A stretch of 64,000 bases of DNA from Cercis canadensis (lineage: Eukaryota; Streptophyta; Magnoliopsida; Fabales; Fabaceae). The stretch lies in NCBI GenBank assembly GCA_003255065.1, contig QAOA01006669.1, positions 185,507-249,506 on the forward strand, written 5' to 3'. The position numbers were made by a program, and so were the translations under genes. The stretch's first letter is position 1, and each line of letters begins with the position of its first letter. The notes under the pieces are model-generated. The model did not search any database. It worked only from the letters and a program-made list of their open reading frames with translations, and was not told the DNA's origin. Below, piece after piece: positions 47,656 to 60,077 of this stretch.

Positions 47656-48230
47656 TGAAGCAAAATCAGAGTCAATCCTGCCAGAGAAGACTCCCTAAGC
47701 TTTACAGAGAGCAATTCCAGCAGCCTACAACATATAGCTACCACCAATTAAACCACACATTACACTACACCTTCAAACACAACAGATTCAAACACGACAA
47801 AGTTACAGAATATACATTTACAATCTCTACAGTTTCTCTGTTTCCCCTAGAAAGTATGAACAACTCAGAACATTCAAAAGTACTTCAATTCTCATTGTAC
47901 AAACAAGATCAATCATGAACACATCTAATTTTCCAGGAAAACTAAAACCAAACTAGACTCGACTAGGAGACGCACACAGTGAGAAAATTGAGAATAAATA
48001 CCTCGGATTTTGCTCGAGAAAACAGATTCAAAGCTTTCGATTCCCAGGAGAATCTCTATCTTCCTAGAAAATTCTCAATTTCGAGAAAATCAAAGCACAA
48101 ACAGAGGAAGAGAGAGAGGAGATTTTATGAGCAAGAATCAGAGAACGGAAGAGAGAGTAGCAGAGATGAAGGGGGGAGAAGAGAAGGGAAGCGAGAGCTA
48201 TAAAATAAAGGAGGAAAATAAAAAAAAATA
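47656..48230 (-). other. REVEILLE gene 5' leader
   Basis: A donor-like CGAG|GTATTT at 48002/48001 suggests a first non-coding exon from about 48230 to 48002 and an intron reaching back to an acceptor near 47690-47725, where two candidates (GCTTAG and TTGTAG) exist. The first exon is GA/CT-rich. RVE/LHY genes often have leader introns. Confidence 0.4.
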
Positions 48231-49960
48231 AAAAAAAAAAATAAGGAGGGAGCCCCACGTAAGATTCAGAATAAATATTTTGCAATAATTTTTAAATTGG
48301 CAAGGACAATTCGAGAAGGTCTTAGAGTCTTGTGGCTGAGAACGCACTGGGCCCCAGGACACGCGGCCTCTGCAATTAATCTATTTTCTTAAATGGAAAA
48401 ATGTTTTTTAAATCAAGAAAATTTAATCTAATTTTTAAATATAGTCAGATTTATTAAATTTAAGCGAGTCATTTTTGTGTTTAAAAATGTTATTATTAAA
48501 ATATTCATAATTATAATTTTATGTAAAGAATATTTGAAAATTTTTATATTATCAATAAAAAAATTTCAAAGAACCTCGTACCGAAAAATTTTCTTAGAAA
48601 AAAAAATGTTATAACCAACTGATTGCGGAATTAACGTGTTATTTGTGGAAGATATGAGAGCTGAACAGATAATTCACAAAGATTTTATCAAAAATAGATA
48701 TTTTTGTTTATTGCGTCGCTTTTTGACTTATTGTCTTCTTATTTTTGTTTCTTTCACGCTCGGCTGGGGCGTTTGAAAGTAACTCTTTTTACAGTTTTGG
48801 AAGTTTTCTAGTAGATTAACGTAATCTAATGGAGAATATGCTGGTTAGAAGTTAGAAGATCATTGTAATAATAAAGTTTAATGATTGAAAGGGGATACGA
48901 ATTTACAAAATTAGGTAAGATCGTGCTTGGTGGTGATGGAGATCTTTGTAGGATGTGGATAAGAGAGGAAATCTATATAACTAGAGAAGCATGTGAGTAT
49001 CACTTATTCTTCATAACAACAAAATTAAACCTTGTTGAAAAGATTATAGTATTTTAAAGGATGGCTTTCTGTGATATGTTCATGTTCATGGATCACCTAT
49101 CCACAAAAGACAACTTATATATTATCCTTTCAATTTAATCATGAAATACCAACCAAAAAAATGGTACGAGAATAAGCATATTTTTTTTTTAAGGATACAA
49201 CATTTCTTTCTTAAAATTTAAAATATTGAATAAAGGTAAAAATACATAATTGGATTCATCATGAAATATCATATTAATATTTAAATAATTAAGTTAATAT
49301 CTAAAGAGTTTAATTGTACAAGAAAAAATTAAAATTTATTTTTTATATGTATATGTTACCCCATAAACAAAAATTTCCAGATCTATTATTAATGGACTTA
49401 AGTTATTAAATTCAATTCAAATCTCAAAAAATAAACTAATTAAATTGCTAATGAATTAAATCAGAAATTAAGTACTTTGTAGCTCTTATTTTGCTATAAA
49501 AACTGAATTACTAATAAGCCAAATATTAATGTGATGTTTATCAATTTTGACTTATATGACTAATAGCACTATCACTAATATGACTATTATGTCTATTCTC
49601 ACTAAATTCATGAGAGTGATATGTATAATTTGTATGATTGTAAGTAATACTAAGAAAAATGGTACAAATACCACTATTATTTCTATTATTTTTAGCACCA
49701 AAAAGTATAATGATACAAATGGATAACTCCATTATTATGAATATCTTTAATAAGTATGCTTCATTTTTACATGACTATAGTATCTCAAATCAAAATTGAT
49801 TATGTTCCTACACAAGCTATAAGACTAGCTATAGTATCTTTAAGAGAAGTGATTAAATACCTCTAACACCTTTGTTTCATTGTGCTTATTCCTCTACTTT
49901 TACTTAACCAATGTGAAAATATATCACCTTCTTTGCACTTATATACATGAACTTTCATAG

Positions 49961-49993
<33 letters not shown>

Positions 49994-50639
49994 CTTTCAT
50001 AGTTATTAAGTTATATAACAAGTACTTGATTATAATTTATATTTAATAATTATATCTTCGTTGGGAATTTGAGTTCACTAAGTTTGATAGTTAATATTGT
50101 TATTTACAATTTTTATCTCAGTAATTACTGTTCAAGGAAGTCTATTTAACAAATCCATCTAATAACTGTACTTATTTAGTAAACGTGGTTAAAATTATTG
50201 TGTCCCACCTCCATACAACTTGGGCTATTTTTAAAAAATGTTAGGTTACAATTAAAAATATTTATTTTATTGAAGTGTAGGTTTCTAATGCCACATCATC
50301 ACCACACATGAGATTCCAATCTCAATTTACCATTCATATATTTGCCACATGTTCAGGGTATAGATACCTTGAATTTTACTAAAGGAATGGAATGGGACTC
50401 CTTTCTATTCTCTAGTTGATATTATAGTGGATTGATTAACGCTAAGAACTTTATTAATTAGAGAGATTGACTTTGTCTTTTACTTCATTGTTACCGTAAT
50501 TCACAATTTGGCTATTGTGTTTTGTTTATAGATACAAGTAACATAGCATAGTTGGGCAATGAGAGGATAAATAAATTCAAGTAACTAATGTAATCAAATC
50601 AATTATTACCAATCAAAGGTTAAATTTATCAACAACATT
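48231..50639. other. AT-rich intergenic DNA
   Basis: The left end should include the REVEILLE promoter. An (AT)n run at 49962-49990 is bracketed by an 18-bp direct repeat (ATGAACTTTCATAGTTAT at 49947-49964 and 49989-50006). No gene recognised. Confidence 0.5.
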
Positions 50640-50778
50640 ACCAATAAGGTGTTGGCTGTGTGAAAACAGGTTGAGTCCCAACGTGTTATAAGTTAAAGGT
50701 CCTAAGTTCGAATCCTTAGAGTTACTACCCTTATGCAAAGGGTGTGAGAATATTCTGGATATAAACAAAAAAAAAATA
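50640..50778 (+). mobile_element. SINE with perfect 14-bp target duplication
   Basis: TTATCAACAACATT flanks the element on both sides (50626-50639 and 50779-50792). The 139-bp body has a near-consensus RNA polymerase III box B (AAGTTCGAATCC at about 50703-50714), a weaker box A candidate (TGGCTGTGTG) upstream, and a 3' A-run at about 50766-50776. Length, tail and duplication all fit a tRNA-derived SINE on the + strand. Confidence 0.85.
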
Positions 50779-50792
50779 TTATCAACAACATT

Positions 50793-53700
50793 TTTTAGCA
50801 TTAATTAGGCTGTGGCAATTGCCATTTTGATGGAAATCAATGATTTTTATTTATTTCTATTGAAGTTTTAGAACTTTTACAAAATTTTCCTCAACAAAAA
50901 ATAATTTTTACAAAATTTGAGGCATACAAATATTTTAAAGAATTTATATTAAAATGGATTACATTATGTGAGAGGTTGGATTTATCCTCAAACTCCAAAA
51001 TTTTTAAAAACACCCTTTACAATATGGTTGGCTTTCTCAAAATTATAATATTTTCTTAAGAATACTCATATCTCTTTTATTCTCACCTATCCAAAATTTT
51101 AATTCTAGTTGTACGACAAAATACATTATTTCCTTTTTTTTTTTCCTAAAAGAGGAGAAAGAAAAAAACAGCAAGAGTGATTTTATATAATTTTTTTTTA
51201 GCGCAAATTATATAACGTGTAATTTTTGTGCTTGTTGTAACATTGTTATATGGCTGGAATTTTTTTTCAAAAATGTTGTTATATTAAAAAATAATTATTA
51301 GACAAAATAGAATGATAAAAACGACTTATTTTATCTAAGAATATTCATACATTATCCTTGACAATAAAATTCATAAATTTTTTCCTGATTTAATGTCCAT
51401 GTCCTTACTCAAACAGTTATAATATATGCAATGATTTATGTCATGCATCTCAAATATATTTTGTTTTCGAAAGCAAAATATTAAAATAAAAATCAAGAAA
51501 ACAAGTGGGTGGCTGCTAGAGCGTGTGATGCAATTCCTATCTAGCAGTTTGGAAGTTTCACAAGATATGTGGAAGGCAAATCATGAAAAATCTAGGTACA
51601 GTGACAGCCATGAACATTAAGTATTGAGATAAATAAATAAATTAATGTTTTTTTTTTTTTTTAAGAGAAACGAAAGGAAGAGAAAAATCAAGAAATATCT
51701 ACAACCACTAAAAACAAGGAAAGACAAAGACGGCTGGCCAAGCCAACCCCAACTCACGTTGGTGTCACTTGTGGTCTCTTGTGGCTGCGCCTCGTCCGTG
51801 ATAAGCTGATGTGGTCCCCACCATAGTTTCCCTGCGCTTTTTCGCCACCTCAGCCTTCCACCTTCGCTTATTTACCGTAAACACCACGCTTAATGGTGCT
51901 TCCCATACCCATACCATACTCACCCAACTTTTTTACTCAAAAATTGATTTTTAACATGTTAATTAAATCAAACACTAAAACTTTTCTTATTTATTTATTG
52001 TTTAAATTTGAATATGAATCTCCAAATGAAAATAAATAAATAAATAAAGTAAAAGGATATATGGGTTTTCCCCTGATTGAATGAAATTGAAGGGGTAGAT
52101 TAATAGATTAGTAAAAGTACCCAAAAGATGGTATTTTTAAAATGATTAGACACTAATGAAGTATCTAGAGGTTGCTTTTAAGATCTAAACAGGACTTCCA
52201 TTATAAGAAATCTTGAAAATTTGTGAGCCACAAATTGTCTAGGGTTTAGGAAAATGTTGTTTGTTGGTTGGAGAAACCAAAACTCATCAAGGCCTCCATG
52301 ACACGTGCCCTTCCCAACACTTCTTAAGTCAATAAATTTAAGAGATATGTTATTTATATATTATTTCATATACTATAAAATTTAATTTAATTTACATTTA
52401 AAATTTTAATTAAATTACTCAAAATTATTTTTTAAATGACCTACATTCAAATTTAAATTCAAAGTATATGAAATGATACATTTTTCATAAAACAAATATA
52501 AACTAACTGCAAACTCATGTAATGCACAAATAACTAAAATAAAAAATAAAAAAGACCCATAAAAATAAAAAATAAACAAAAAAAATAAAAAATAAGTACA
52601 TTAACTTTAAATAATCATTATCAAAAACAAAATTTAAAATTAATATAGTGATTTGAGGGATATCTGACTTTAAGATATTCCCTTACATATGGAGTGGGAT
52701 CTGCCTCTTAACTAAGTCTTGCCCCCTCTTTTAGCCTTATTTAATAATTTTTTATTAAAATATAATATCCATTATTTTTTTTTTTAATTTAGTTTCTACT
52801 TTCTCCGGAGAAGTGGCTTATAATGAGTCACAGGACCCTATGGGTCCTTTTTGAGTTAGGGTCTCAATTTGGGCCATAAAATTAATCCTACCACATCCTG
52901 TGGGTGATTTGACACCTCTAGTTTTTGGGTTGGGGAAACCTAATAATATGGGCAACTGAACAAACCTCACATGGGTATGCTGATGGATGAATCCTTAACT
53001 CAAACAAAACGTTTACAATCTGATAAAAAAGCAATGTCCTTCTTCTTCTTCAGCACTATTATGCAGAAAGCTCATTTTGATTGGATGAGTTTGTGCCAAA
53101 TGTACCTGTGTCAGCTGGTTAATTACCAAAAATTGTAAAAAGATATGGGAGAAAGAAACCATAGATGAAAATGAAGGATGATTATAGTTATTTTACTTTC
53201 TGGGTTTGCTTCTCTTCACATTTCTAGTGCCTTCAACTATAGATTGCCTTATTCTACTTTATTTTCTGTATTTAATCCTAACACATTTGATTTTGACACT
53301 CAACCCTTGTAGGCCCATTTCTTTTTAAGTTTTACTGGATTCCACCTAATTGAAGGGGTGTATCGCAGCATAACCCTCACCTTTTTATATGCTCATGGGT
53401 CTATTGCAAGATTTCACTTTCAATTTCATTTTTAGGCGATTTTATATGGTCCTGATTTACCTTAACCTATCACAATCGAGAATAATAAATTCATTGCTTA
53501 TTATTCGCTTAGTGTATGATCCTGTTGGAGGAAGCCTTTTTACTACTTTTGTTTTGTCCCCCAAAATTCAAAGCTACTAATTAAGAATATTTTTTGAAGG
53601 CAAAAGTGATTTCGAAACCTCCTCTACCCCTAAATTAAACATGAATTATATTGATAATTTTATACTTGTATTGAGATATCTCAACATTAAATGCTTTAAA

Positions 53701-54888
53701 ATCAGATACTCAAAATTTAATATCCTTCTTTTAGTAGGATAATAATTTATTTAATATTGATTCACCTTTAGAACTTAACAATTAAAAAAAATATAAATAA
53801 TTTTATATATAACACAATTAAATATTACTTCAAGATATATACGGATGGACACCCGAAAAATGTGAAAATAATATATTATCAAATATCCTATATTCATATG
53901 ATAAACTTTAAGACATTAGGGTATATTACATTGACATGAAAATATAAACATATTAAATGCCTCGAGAACTTGAGAGAAAGACATGCATGTGTCAAAAGTC
54001 AATCTACCAGAAATTAGCTTTGCAATAAATTGTCATTTGGATTCTTAGAAGATTTAGACTTTTACAAATTAATCATTCAAAGAATGTTTACTATAAAATA
54101 GTTTTTCAATCATCAAAATTGCTAACAAACACACATAATATTTATATATACGAAATAATCCTTTAGCTAGTATTTGTTAGGAATCGTGATAATTGAAAGA
54201 ATATTCAATAGTAAATATTTTTTTAAAAAATTAATTTGTGAAAGTCTGAATCTTAATGAAAATTTACTCTTAGCTTTTCGATCCCACACAAACAATGAAT
54301 TTACCCTAATTATGATACAATTCTCAATGCATAAGAGACAATCATAAAGAGGAGGTACTTATTAGGACAAACATTGCTCATTAATTATCAATTAAACTTC
54401 GTCTTCCTCTCTAAACATTACTTATTTACTTGAGCACAACTCATCTGCGCTACCTCATCATGCCTAAGAATTCTTAGTACAATTCATTTATGCTTTTAAT
54501 TTTCTTTTTTTAAATGATATCTCTTGTCTCGCAAACAACCCAAAGAGTGGCTTAGGAAATAAGTTTGGCAACCTTTTTAGCATTTATCATTTAGCATGGC
54601 CAAGTTTGGCACATAATTTACAACATTTATCATTCTTTTGAATTAATTAATCCAAAAATTTTAAACCAAATATATTTTTTCTTCCAAGCACATTTGTTCA
54701 ATTACGAATACATCCAGCAATACATCTGATAACTTTAATACAAACAATACTTCCCTTAGCTAGGAACACAAGATGTAAAATCTTTAATGATATTTGTATG
54801 ATACCTCGTACCTCAGTTTTGAAAATACATTCACATCTTTAATTAAGGGTAATTGCTATGTTATATTCCCTTTAAAATGGGGTAGTTA
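50793..54888. other. Gene-poor intergenic DNA
   Basis: AT-rich with many A/T homopolymers. A less AT-rich stretch at about 51720-51920 stands out but has no sustained frame. Short open frames (for example 51438-51620) look like chance. Confidence 0.4.
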
Positions 54889-55203
54889 AACTCTACTGCT
54901 CTTATTGAAAAAGTTTTGGTGGGATTCACATTTTAAAATTAATATCATTGCGAATATCTCAAAAAAATAAATTCTCAGTGTGACTCATAATAGTTTATTT
55001 CTTGTAAAATACATAAACAAAGTGATATAGGAAAAATGCCAAATTAAAAATAACAAAAAATAATGATTTTCTTTGATATAACTAAATTCAAATTTTGTCA
55101 ACTATTTTAGAATTTGACCTATATTGCATGATTGATTTTTTGAGATCTTTGCAATGACTTCAATTTCAGAACGCGAGTCTCACTAAAATCCGATAAAGTA
55201 GTT
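54889..55203. mobile_element. MITE-like repeat, copy C of a three-copy family
   Basis: The left end reads GTTTTGGTGGGATTCACATT followed by ATATCATTGCGAATATCTC. The right end, reverse-complemented, reads ATTTTAGTGAGACTCGCGTT followed by AGTCATTGCAAAGATCTC. The inverted repeats are about 55 bp and roughly three-quarters identical. Same family as 475-790 and 33830-34154. Confidence 0.55.
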
Positions 55204-57676
55204 CTATTCTCCTTGAGTAGCTTATCAATCACCTTAATTAATAAGATATGAAAGAGAGGAACATAATAGTATATATTTATACATGGCAAAATTTTCACTT
55301 GTTTTATCTTATTGGGTTGGTGATATGTCTGATTGGCTAGTACATTAACCAAGTCTGATTGTTACATTTTCTTTTTCATATGATATAACTTTTTATTAAA
55401 CTGAATAATGCTATATATTACCTTAATTGATTTTACACTATCTTACATTGATATAAAATTATTACTTAAAAGTGTGTGTTTGATATGATATGATGTGATA
55501 GAAAGGGAATCAAGATTTTGGAGGTGCCGAAATTGGTTAAGGAATGTGAGTTGCAATTTTGGTATTCCTGTTGAGTGGAGAGGGAAAACTAGCCGACTTC
55601 TACTTTGGTGTGCCTTCATATATGAGTTTATAGTCAATGGTGAGAATCTCTCAAATGCAACCATGATTGTCTGCAAAAATATCACTGATTTTTCAAAACT
55701 CTAAACAAGGAACGACCACTTAATTGGCCAATATTATCATAGTCACTATTAATATACCTTATCAATGAATAAATAATGCTTGTACTCTATATATGTCTCC
55801 TTGTTGGGTTACTTTATGCCAATTTTTTTTTTTTTAATAATAATAAGAAACACATTGTTTTTGTGTTGTAAGTTGTGATACGAGTACGAAAATGAGTAAT
55901 GTTAATTGCACTATTTTATATTTAGAAATATTGATGAATTATATTGTATAGATGGTTGGGTGTAAGTTTTTAAAGGTAAAAAATGTTTAGTTGATCTCGT
56001 GGTATTGACATAGAGACACAAGTCGACAGATTTGATGCTCTAGTCATGTGTTGATAATAACCTGTTATTAATTATTGTTGTTGTTGTGGTGGTCATTGTT
56101 GTTAAGAAATAGTGTTTGATATATATATATATACCCCACTTTTGCATTTGTCCAATTTGTACAAATTTAAGAATGTATGAATTGTGTGACAATTAAGTAT
56201 TGTTTGATGATGATTATATATCTCATGGCCTAACCCTTGCTAAGCCATCCATGAGAGCTTCTTAGTGTCTAGTGCTTGTTGGACATGGGATTGTGTCAAT
56301 TTCAGCAGAAGATGTGGTGGTGGATGGGGCATCTTTTGGTAGACAAAAAAAAATCAACTTGCCTAAGATCTTCCAAATAATACAAATATGATAATCCTTA
56401 AAAAAAATTTGATATTTCCAAATCTTTTGGACCATTTGAAGTTGCTAGTCCTCCCATTAGGAAACCCGAGCATATGGGCAACTAAACCAACTTCAAATGG
56501 CCACAAGAAAAAGCAACAACAACAACAACAACTACTACTACTACACTTGGATGTGGACATGTTACAAACATGAAACCGCAGCCTCTATTTGATTTGTAAT
56601 AAAGGTTCATTCTTGAGCGGTGCTCTTCACTTACAAAGTTGATTTTGATTTTTGTGGTTCTCACTAGGTGCAAAATACATTTTGCATGGTCTGTATAAAT
56701 ATTTATGAAAAAAAATCAATATTTTAGTTCTTAAAATGTAATGGACATCATCATTTCCTTCTTTTTTGCTTCTATATATGAATTACAAGTGAAGAAACTA
56801 AGATAAAACTTGTTCTAGATAACATATTTTTAGCATCTCAATTTAGGAGACTATAAATTTCATAAGAAGACTTACAAAGTCAAATTTATCTCAATCAAGG
56901 ACTAACTTATTTTGACAAAAAAAGTCTTCGTCAGTTTAGTAGTTTCTTTCACTAATCAGGGCTTAGATGCAGCATTCAGTATTGTGCCATGGGCCGTGAG
57001 TGATGGACAGCTGATCGCATTGGCCCAATGCCTATCCGGGCTCATGGGCTCATTCAAAATGGTATTTAGTCCTTTTATTTTCTTTTGGTTTTTTTTTTTT
57101 GGCAAAGAAACATAATTATACAAGAGTAAAATAATTTTTCCTTCCTGGTATTTTCACATCATATGCATTATTTATATTTAAATATAATAACTATATATAT
57201 ATATATAATAAGCACATAATATCAAAAAATATTTTAATTATTTTTTACAATGTAACAAGAACCTATTTAAAAATTTTATCATTTTAACACATTATGATAT
57301 TTTATTCTAAGTTTTAAAACCTTACAATAATTCTCTCAAGAAGGAACACGTCCCAACCCCACCTTGTAGCAAAATAATAATAATAAAAGAAAAATGTAAA
57401 TGGCCAGCCAGCCAGCCAACCCTCCTTTCTTTCAGTCTCTTTTCTTAAATAACCAAAAGGTTTTAGAGTCAAAGAATATTTGTCTGGTGTTGGGCCAAAT
57501 TAGGGTTGTTCCAAAATGATGCTCATTTTCCATGCGATACAAAATCAATTCGCTCCTATCAATCACTTCCCAATATTACCCTTTTGTCCTATTGTCAAGT
57601 AAACTTATATTAAGGTTTTACGTGACTAATGTGACTTAACCAACATTTCTTGCAATCATAAATGTATGTAACTGTT
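55204..57676. other. Gene-poor intergenic DNA with trinucleotide repeats
   Basis: Contains (CAA)n(CTA)n at about 56514-56543 and a short (TA)n at about 56121-56133. Open frames here are short and low in complexity. No gene recognised. Confidence 0.4.
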
Positions 57677-57722
57677 TAAGTGATTTTATCTACCTTTAAT
57701 AAGTGATTTTATCTACCTTTAA
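57677..57722. repeat. 23-bp tandem duplication
   Basis: TAAGTGATTTTATCTACCTT plus TAA occurs twice in direct succession (57677-57699 and 57700-57722), apparently identical. Confidence 0.85.
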
Positions 57723-57867
57723 CAAAAGAAGAAACGATTGTAAACTTACTTGTATAATTATGTAGAATTATAAATGCAATAATTGTTGAAGTAGAAAGAA
57801 AGAATTAGTTCTTTGTGGTTTCACTTTTTAGTTTTTACAAGCTAGTGAGGCAAGGAAATTATAATAA

Positions 57868-58211
57868 GGAAAAAGTCCAATTTACCCCTCCAACTATAGG
57901 TAATGTGTGATTTATCCAAAAACTATAAAAAAAAAAAAGTGTAAGAAAACCCCATTAACTACAAAAATGTGTAAAAAACCACCGATCTCTAAACAACCAC
58001 TTAAAAATGAACGAAAAATGTCACATGTCCCATATATAAGAGAAAAATAAAAGTGACATGGTATTTTTTGTTATTTTTGGACGGTCATCTAAGAATTGGA
58101 ATTTTTTTTATACATTTTGATAGTTGATAGGAATTTTTTATACTTTTTTTATAATTTTGAGGTTAAACTGCATATAACCCTAAATTAAATGGGATAAATT
58201 AGATTTTTTCT
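57868..58211. mobile_element. MULE-type MITE with perfect 9-bp target duplication
   Basis: The 344-bp element has terminal inverted repeats starting GGAAAAAGTCCAATTTACCC and (right end, reverse-complemented) AGAAAAAATCTAATTTATCC, similar over about 33 bp. TTATAATAA flanks both sides (57859-57867 and 58212-58220). There is no open frame of note. The 9-bp duplication points to Mutator-like transposition. Its termini differ from those of the 96-bp element at 39015. Confidence 0.82.
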
Positions 58212-58220
58212 TTATAATAA

Positions 58221-60077
58221 TTAAAATGTACAAGAGTGAAAAAGAGGAAGGATGATGGATGGAATTTGGGAATCGCAGGGCAGATCCACACGCTTCGATG
58301 TTTTCGCTTTCAATAAATTTAATGTTTGTATACTATATCACCAATTTTCTGCTACAAAGGTATCTATCGGATAACTCACGAGAATGTCAAATTACTGGGA
58401 ACGACCAAGTAATTTTTGGTTAGGGGGGAGTGGGGACATCAACATTCATTTCCAGTACGACTTAGTGTTTTTCATACAATAAACAAGTCAAAAGCCCTAG
58501 TACTTGCTGCCATATCACAATTCACAAACCAATAACCCATTACCCATCAATGCCTTACCACTTTCCAATACCATTATTTCATCATATTTTCACAAACAAT
58601 TCACATAAATTGTGCACAACACTCTAGTGTGATTCAACCAATGTTAGAAAGAAAAAAAAAAAGATCAACTTTATCATCTGATTTCAAATAATGACATACC
58701 AAACACTTGAAGGTAATTTTCTGTAAAAAGAATTATCTAATTCTTTTTTTATTCTCATCTTTCTTTTTTGGTTGACCCAAAATAATTTATCTTCTCTCAT
58801 AATCCGACCCACTTCCCAATTCATCGGTGTTGGTTCAAAGTTCCATAATTATTTACTTCATGCTAGTTTAGAATTGGAAGGCTTCAATTTTGTATGAAAA
58901 CCATGAAATTCACACGAGCCAAGGTTAAGAGCTTGGCCTAAGAAATACCTCTACAAATGCAACTATTAGAGTTTGATAAGAAGTAAGTAAAAGTTATTGT
59001 TAGGTGAAAACTGAAAAATGAATGGGTTAGAAATTTGTATAACCAGGGTCCTTCGGCATTACATTTCCCAAGTCGAAGGATATGCATTTGCCTCCTCTTT
59101 CGCCTCTACAACTCAACTTGTCAACCCAAGCACCTACATTGCACTTTTTTTTAAACTTCAATTTAATTAACTCTTTGAAAATGCATGGATCAAGGCCAAT
59201 TTATTTTTATTTTTTTTTAAAAAAAGCATGGATCTCTCCAATGATGTCAAAACCACTTAAGTTATCCAAACTGTCAACATCTGGCCCCACCGCCCTAAAT
59301 ATTCACTCTCTGACTTGCACACTTTTTCCTTAAATTTTTCTTAAAAACAATGCTACGTGTTGTCAGCGGTGAGGCTAACATCATCTTGCCATAGTTTGAA
59401 CTTAATTTTTTTATTAAGCTCAAATTTTAAAACTTCGATACTATCAAATAACTATGAACTTCACTTAACATGATTCCATTTTAAAAGACACATAGATTCA
59501 ATATTATTTTTTTCTAAACATGTATTCAATTGAAAGACACATAGAACCAAGAGTCATTACGACAAAAGAAGGGGGAACAATAATTTTTGAATAGGATGTT
59601 TATGAACAGGAAGTCAATACCCGAACCATACATTTTTCATGGAATTGGTGTAGATCTTGCAGAGTGGACAGTGAAAGAAAGAGATCGAGTTGCAGGAGCT
59701 GGAAAAGACCACGTATGGTGCGTTCTTGACTCCCTCTTCCAAGACTAGTACTACTAGTTTCCAAAAGCCTGATATGCAGAGAATAAAGAACCTTACCCAC
59801 AAAAAAAAAAAAAAAAAAAATGTAGTTGGTGTGAATTGTAATGAACCTTAACAGCAAAAACAGCTCTACCACCAGCAGCAGCAGTAAATAATCAGCTTCT
59901 GCTCTAGATGAGAGGGCATTCAAAGTCCCAACTAACCCAAAACACTTCTCCCGCACATTGATTACCACCAGCACAAATAGACTCTGAAGTCTGAACCTTT
60001 CTGATCACCATATTTAAGGATGGTAGAAGAGTAAAAAATAAACAGTTTTTCTCTGTATATAGCAGAAGCGCGTTTCA
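58221..60077. other. Intergenic DNA and HDG11-like 3' UTR
   Basis: The right part, up to a few hundred bases from 60077, should be the 3' UTR of the HD-Zip IV gene. An open frame at 59600-59974 (-) is interrupted by a homopolymer and looks like UTR sequence. Nothing else recognised. Confidence 0.45.

Noticed and set aside
59600-59974. 124-residue frame on the - strand beyond the HDG11-like stop codon
   Set aside because: It falls in the 3' UTR and includes a Phe run from an A/T homopolymer, with no domain recognisable.
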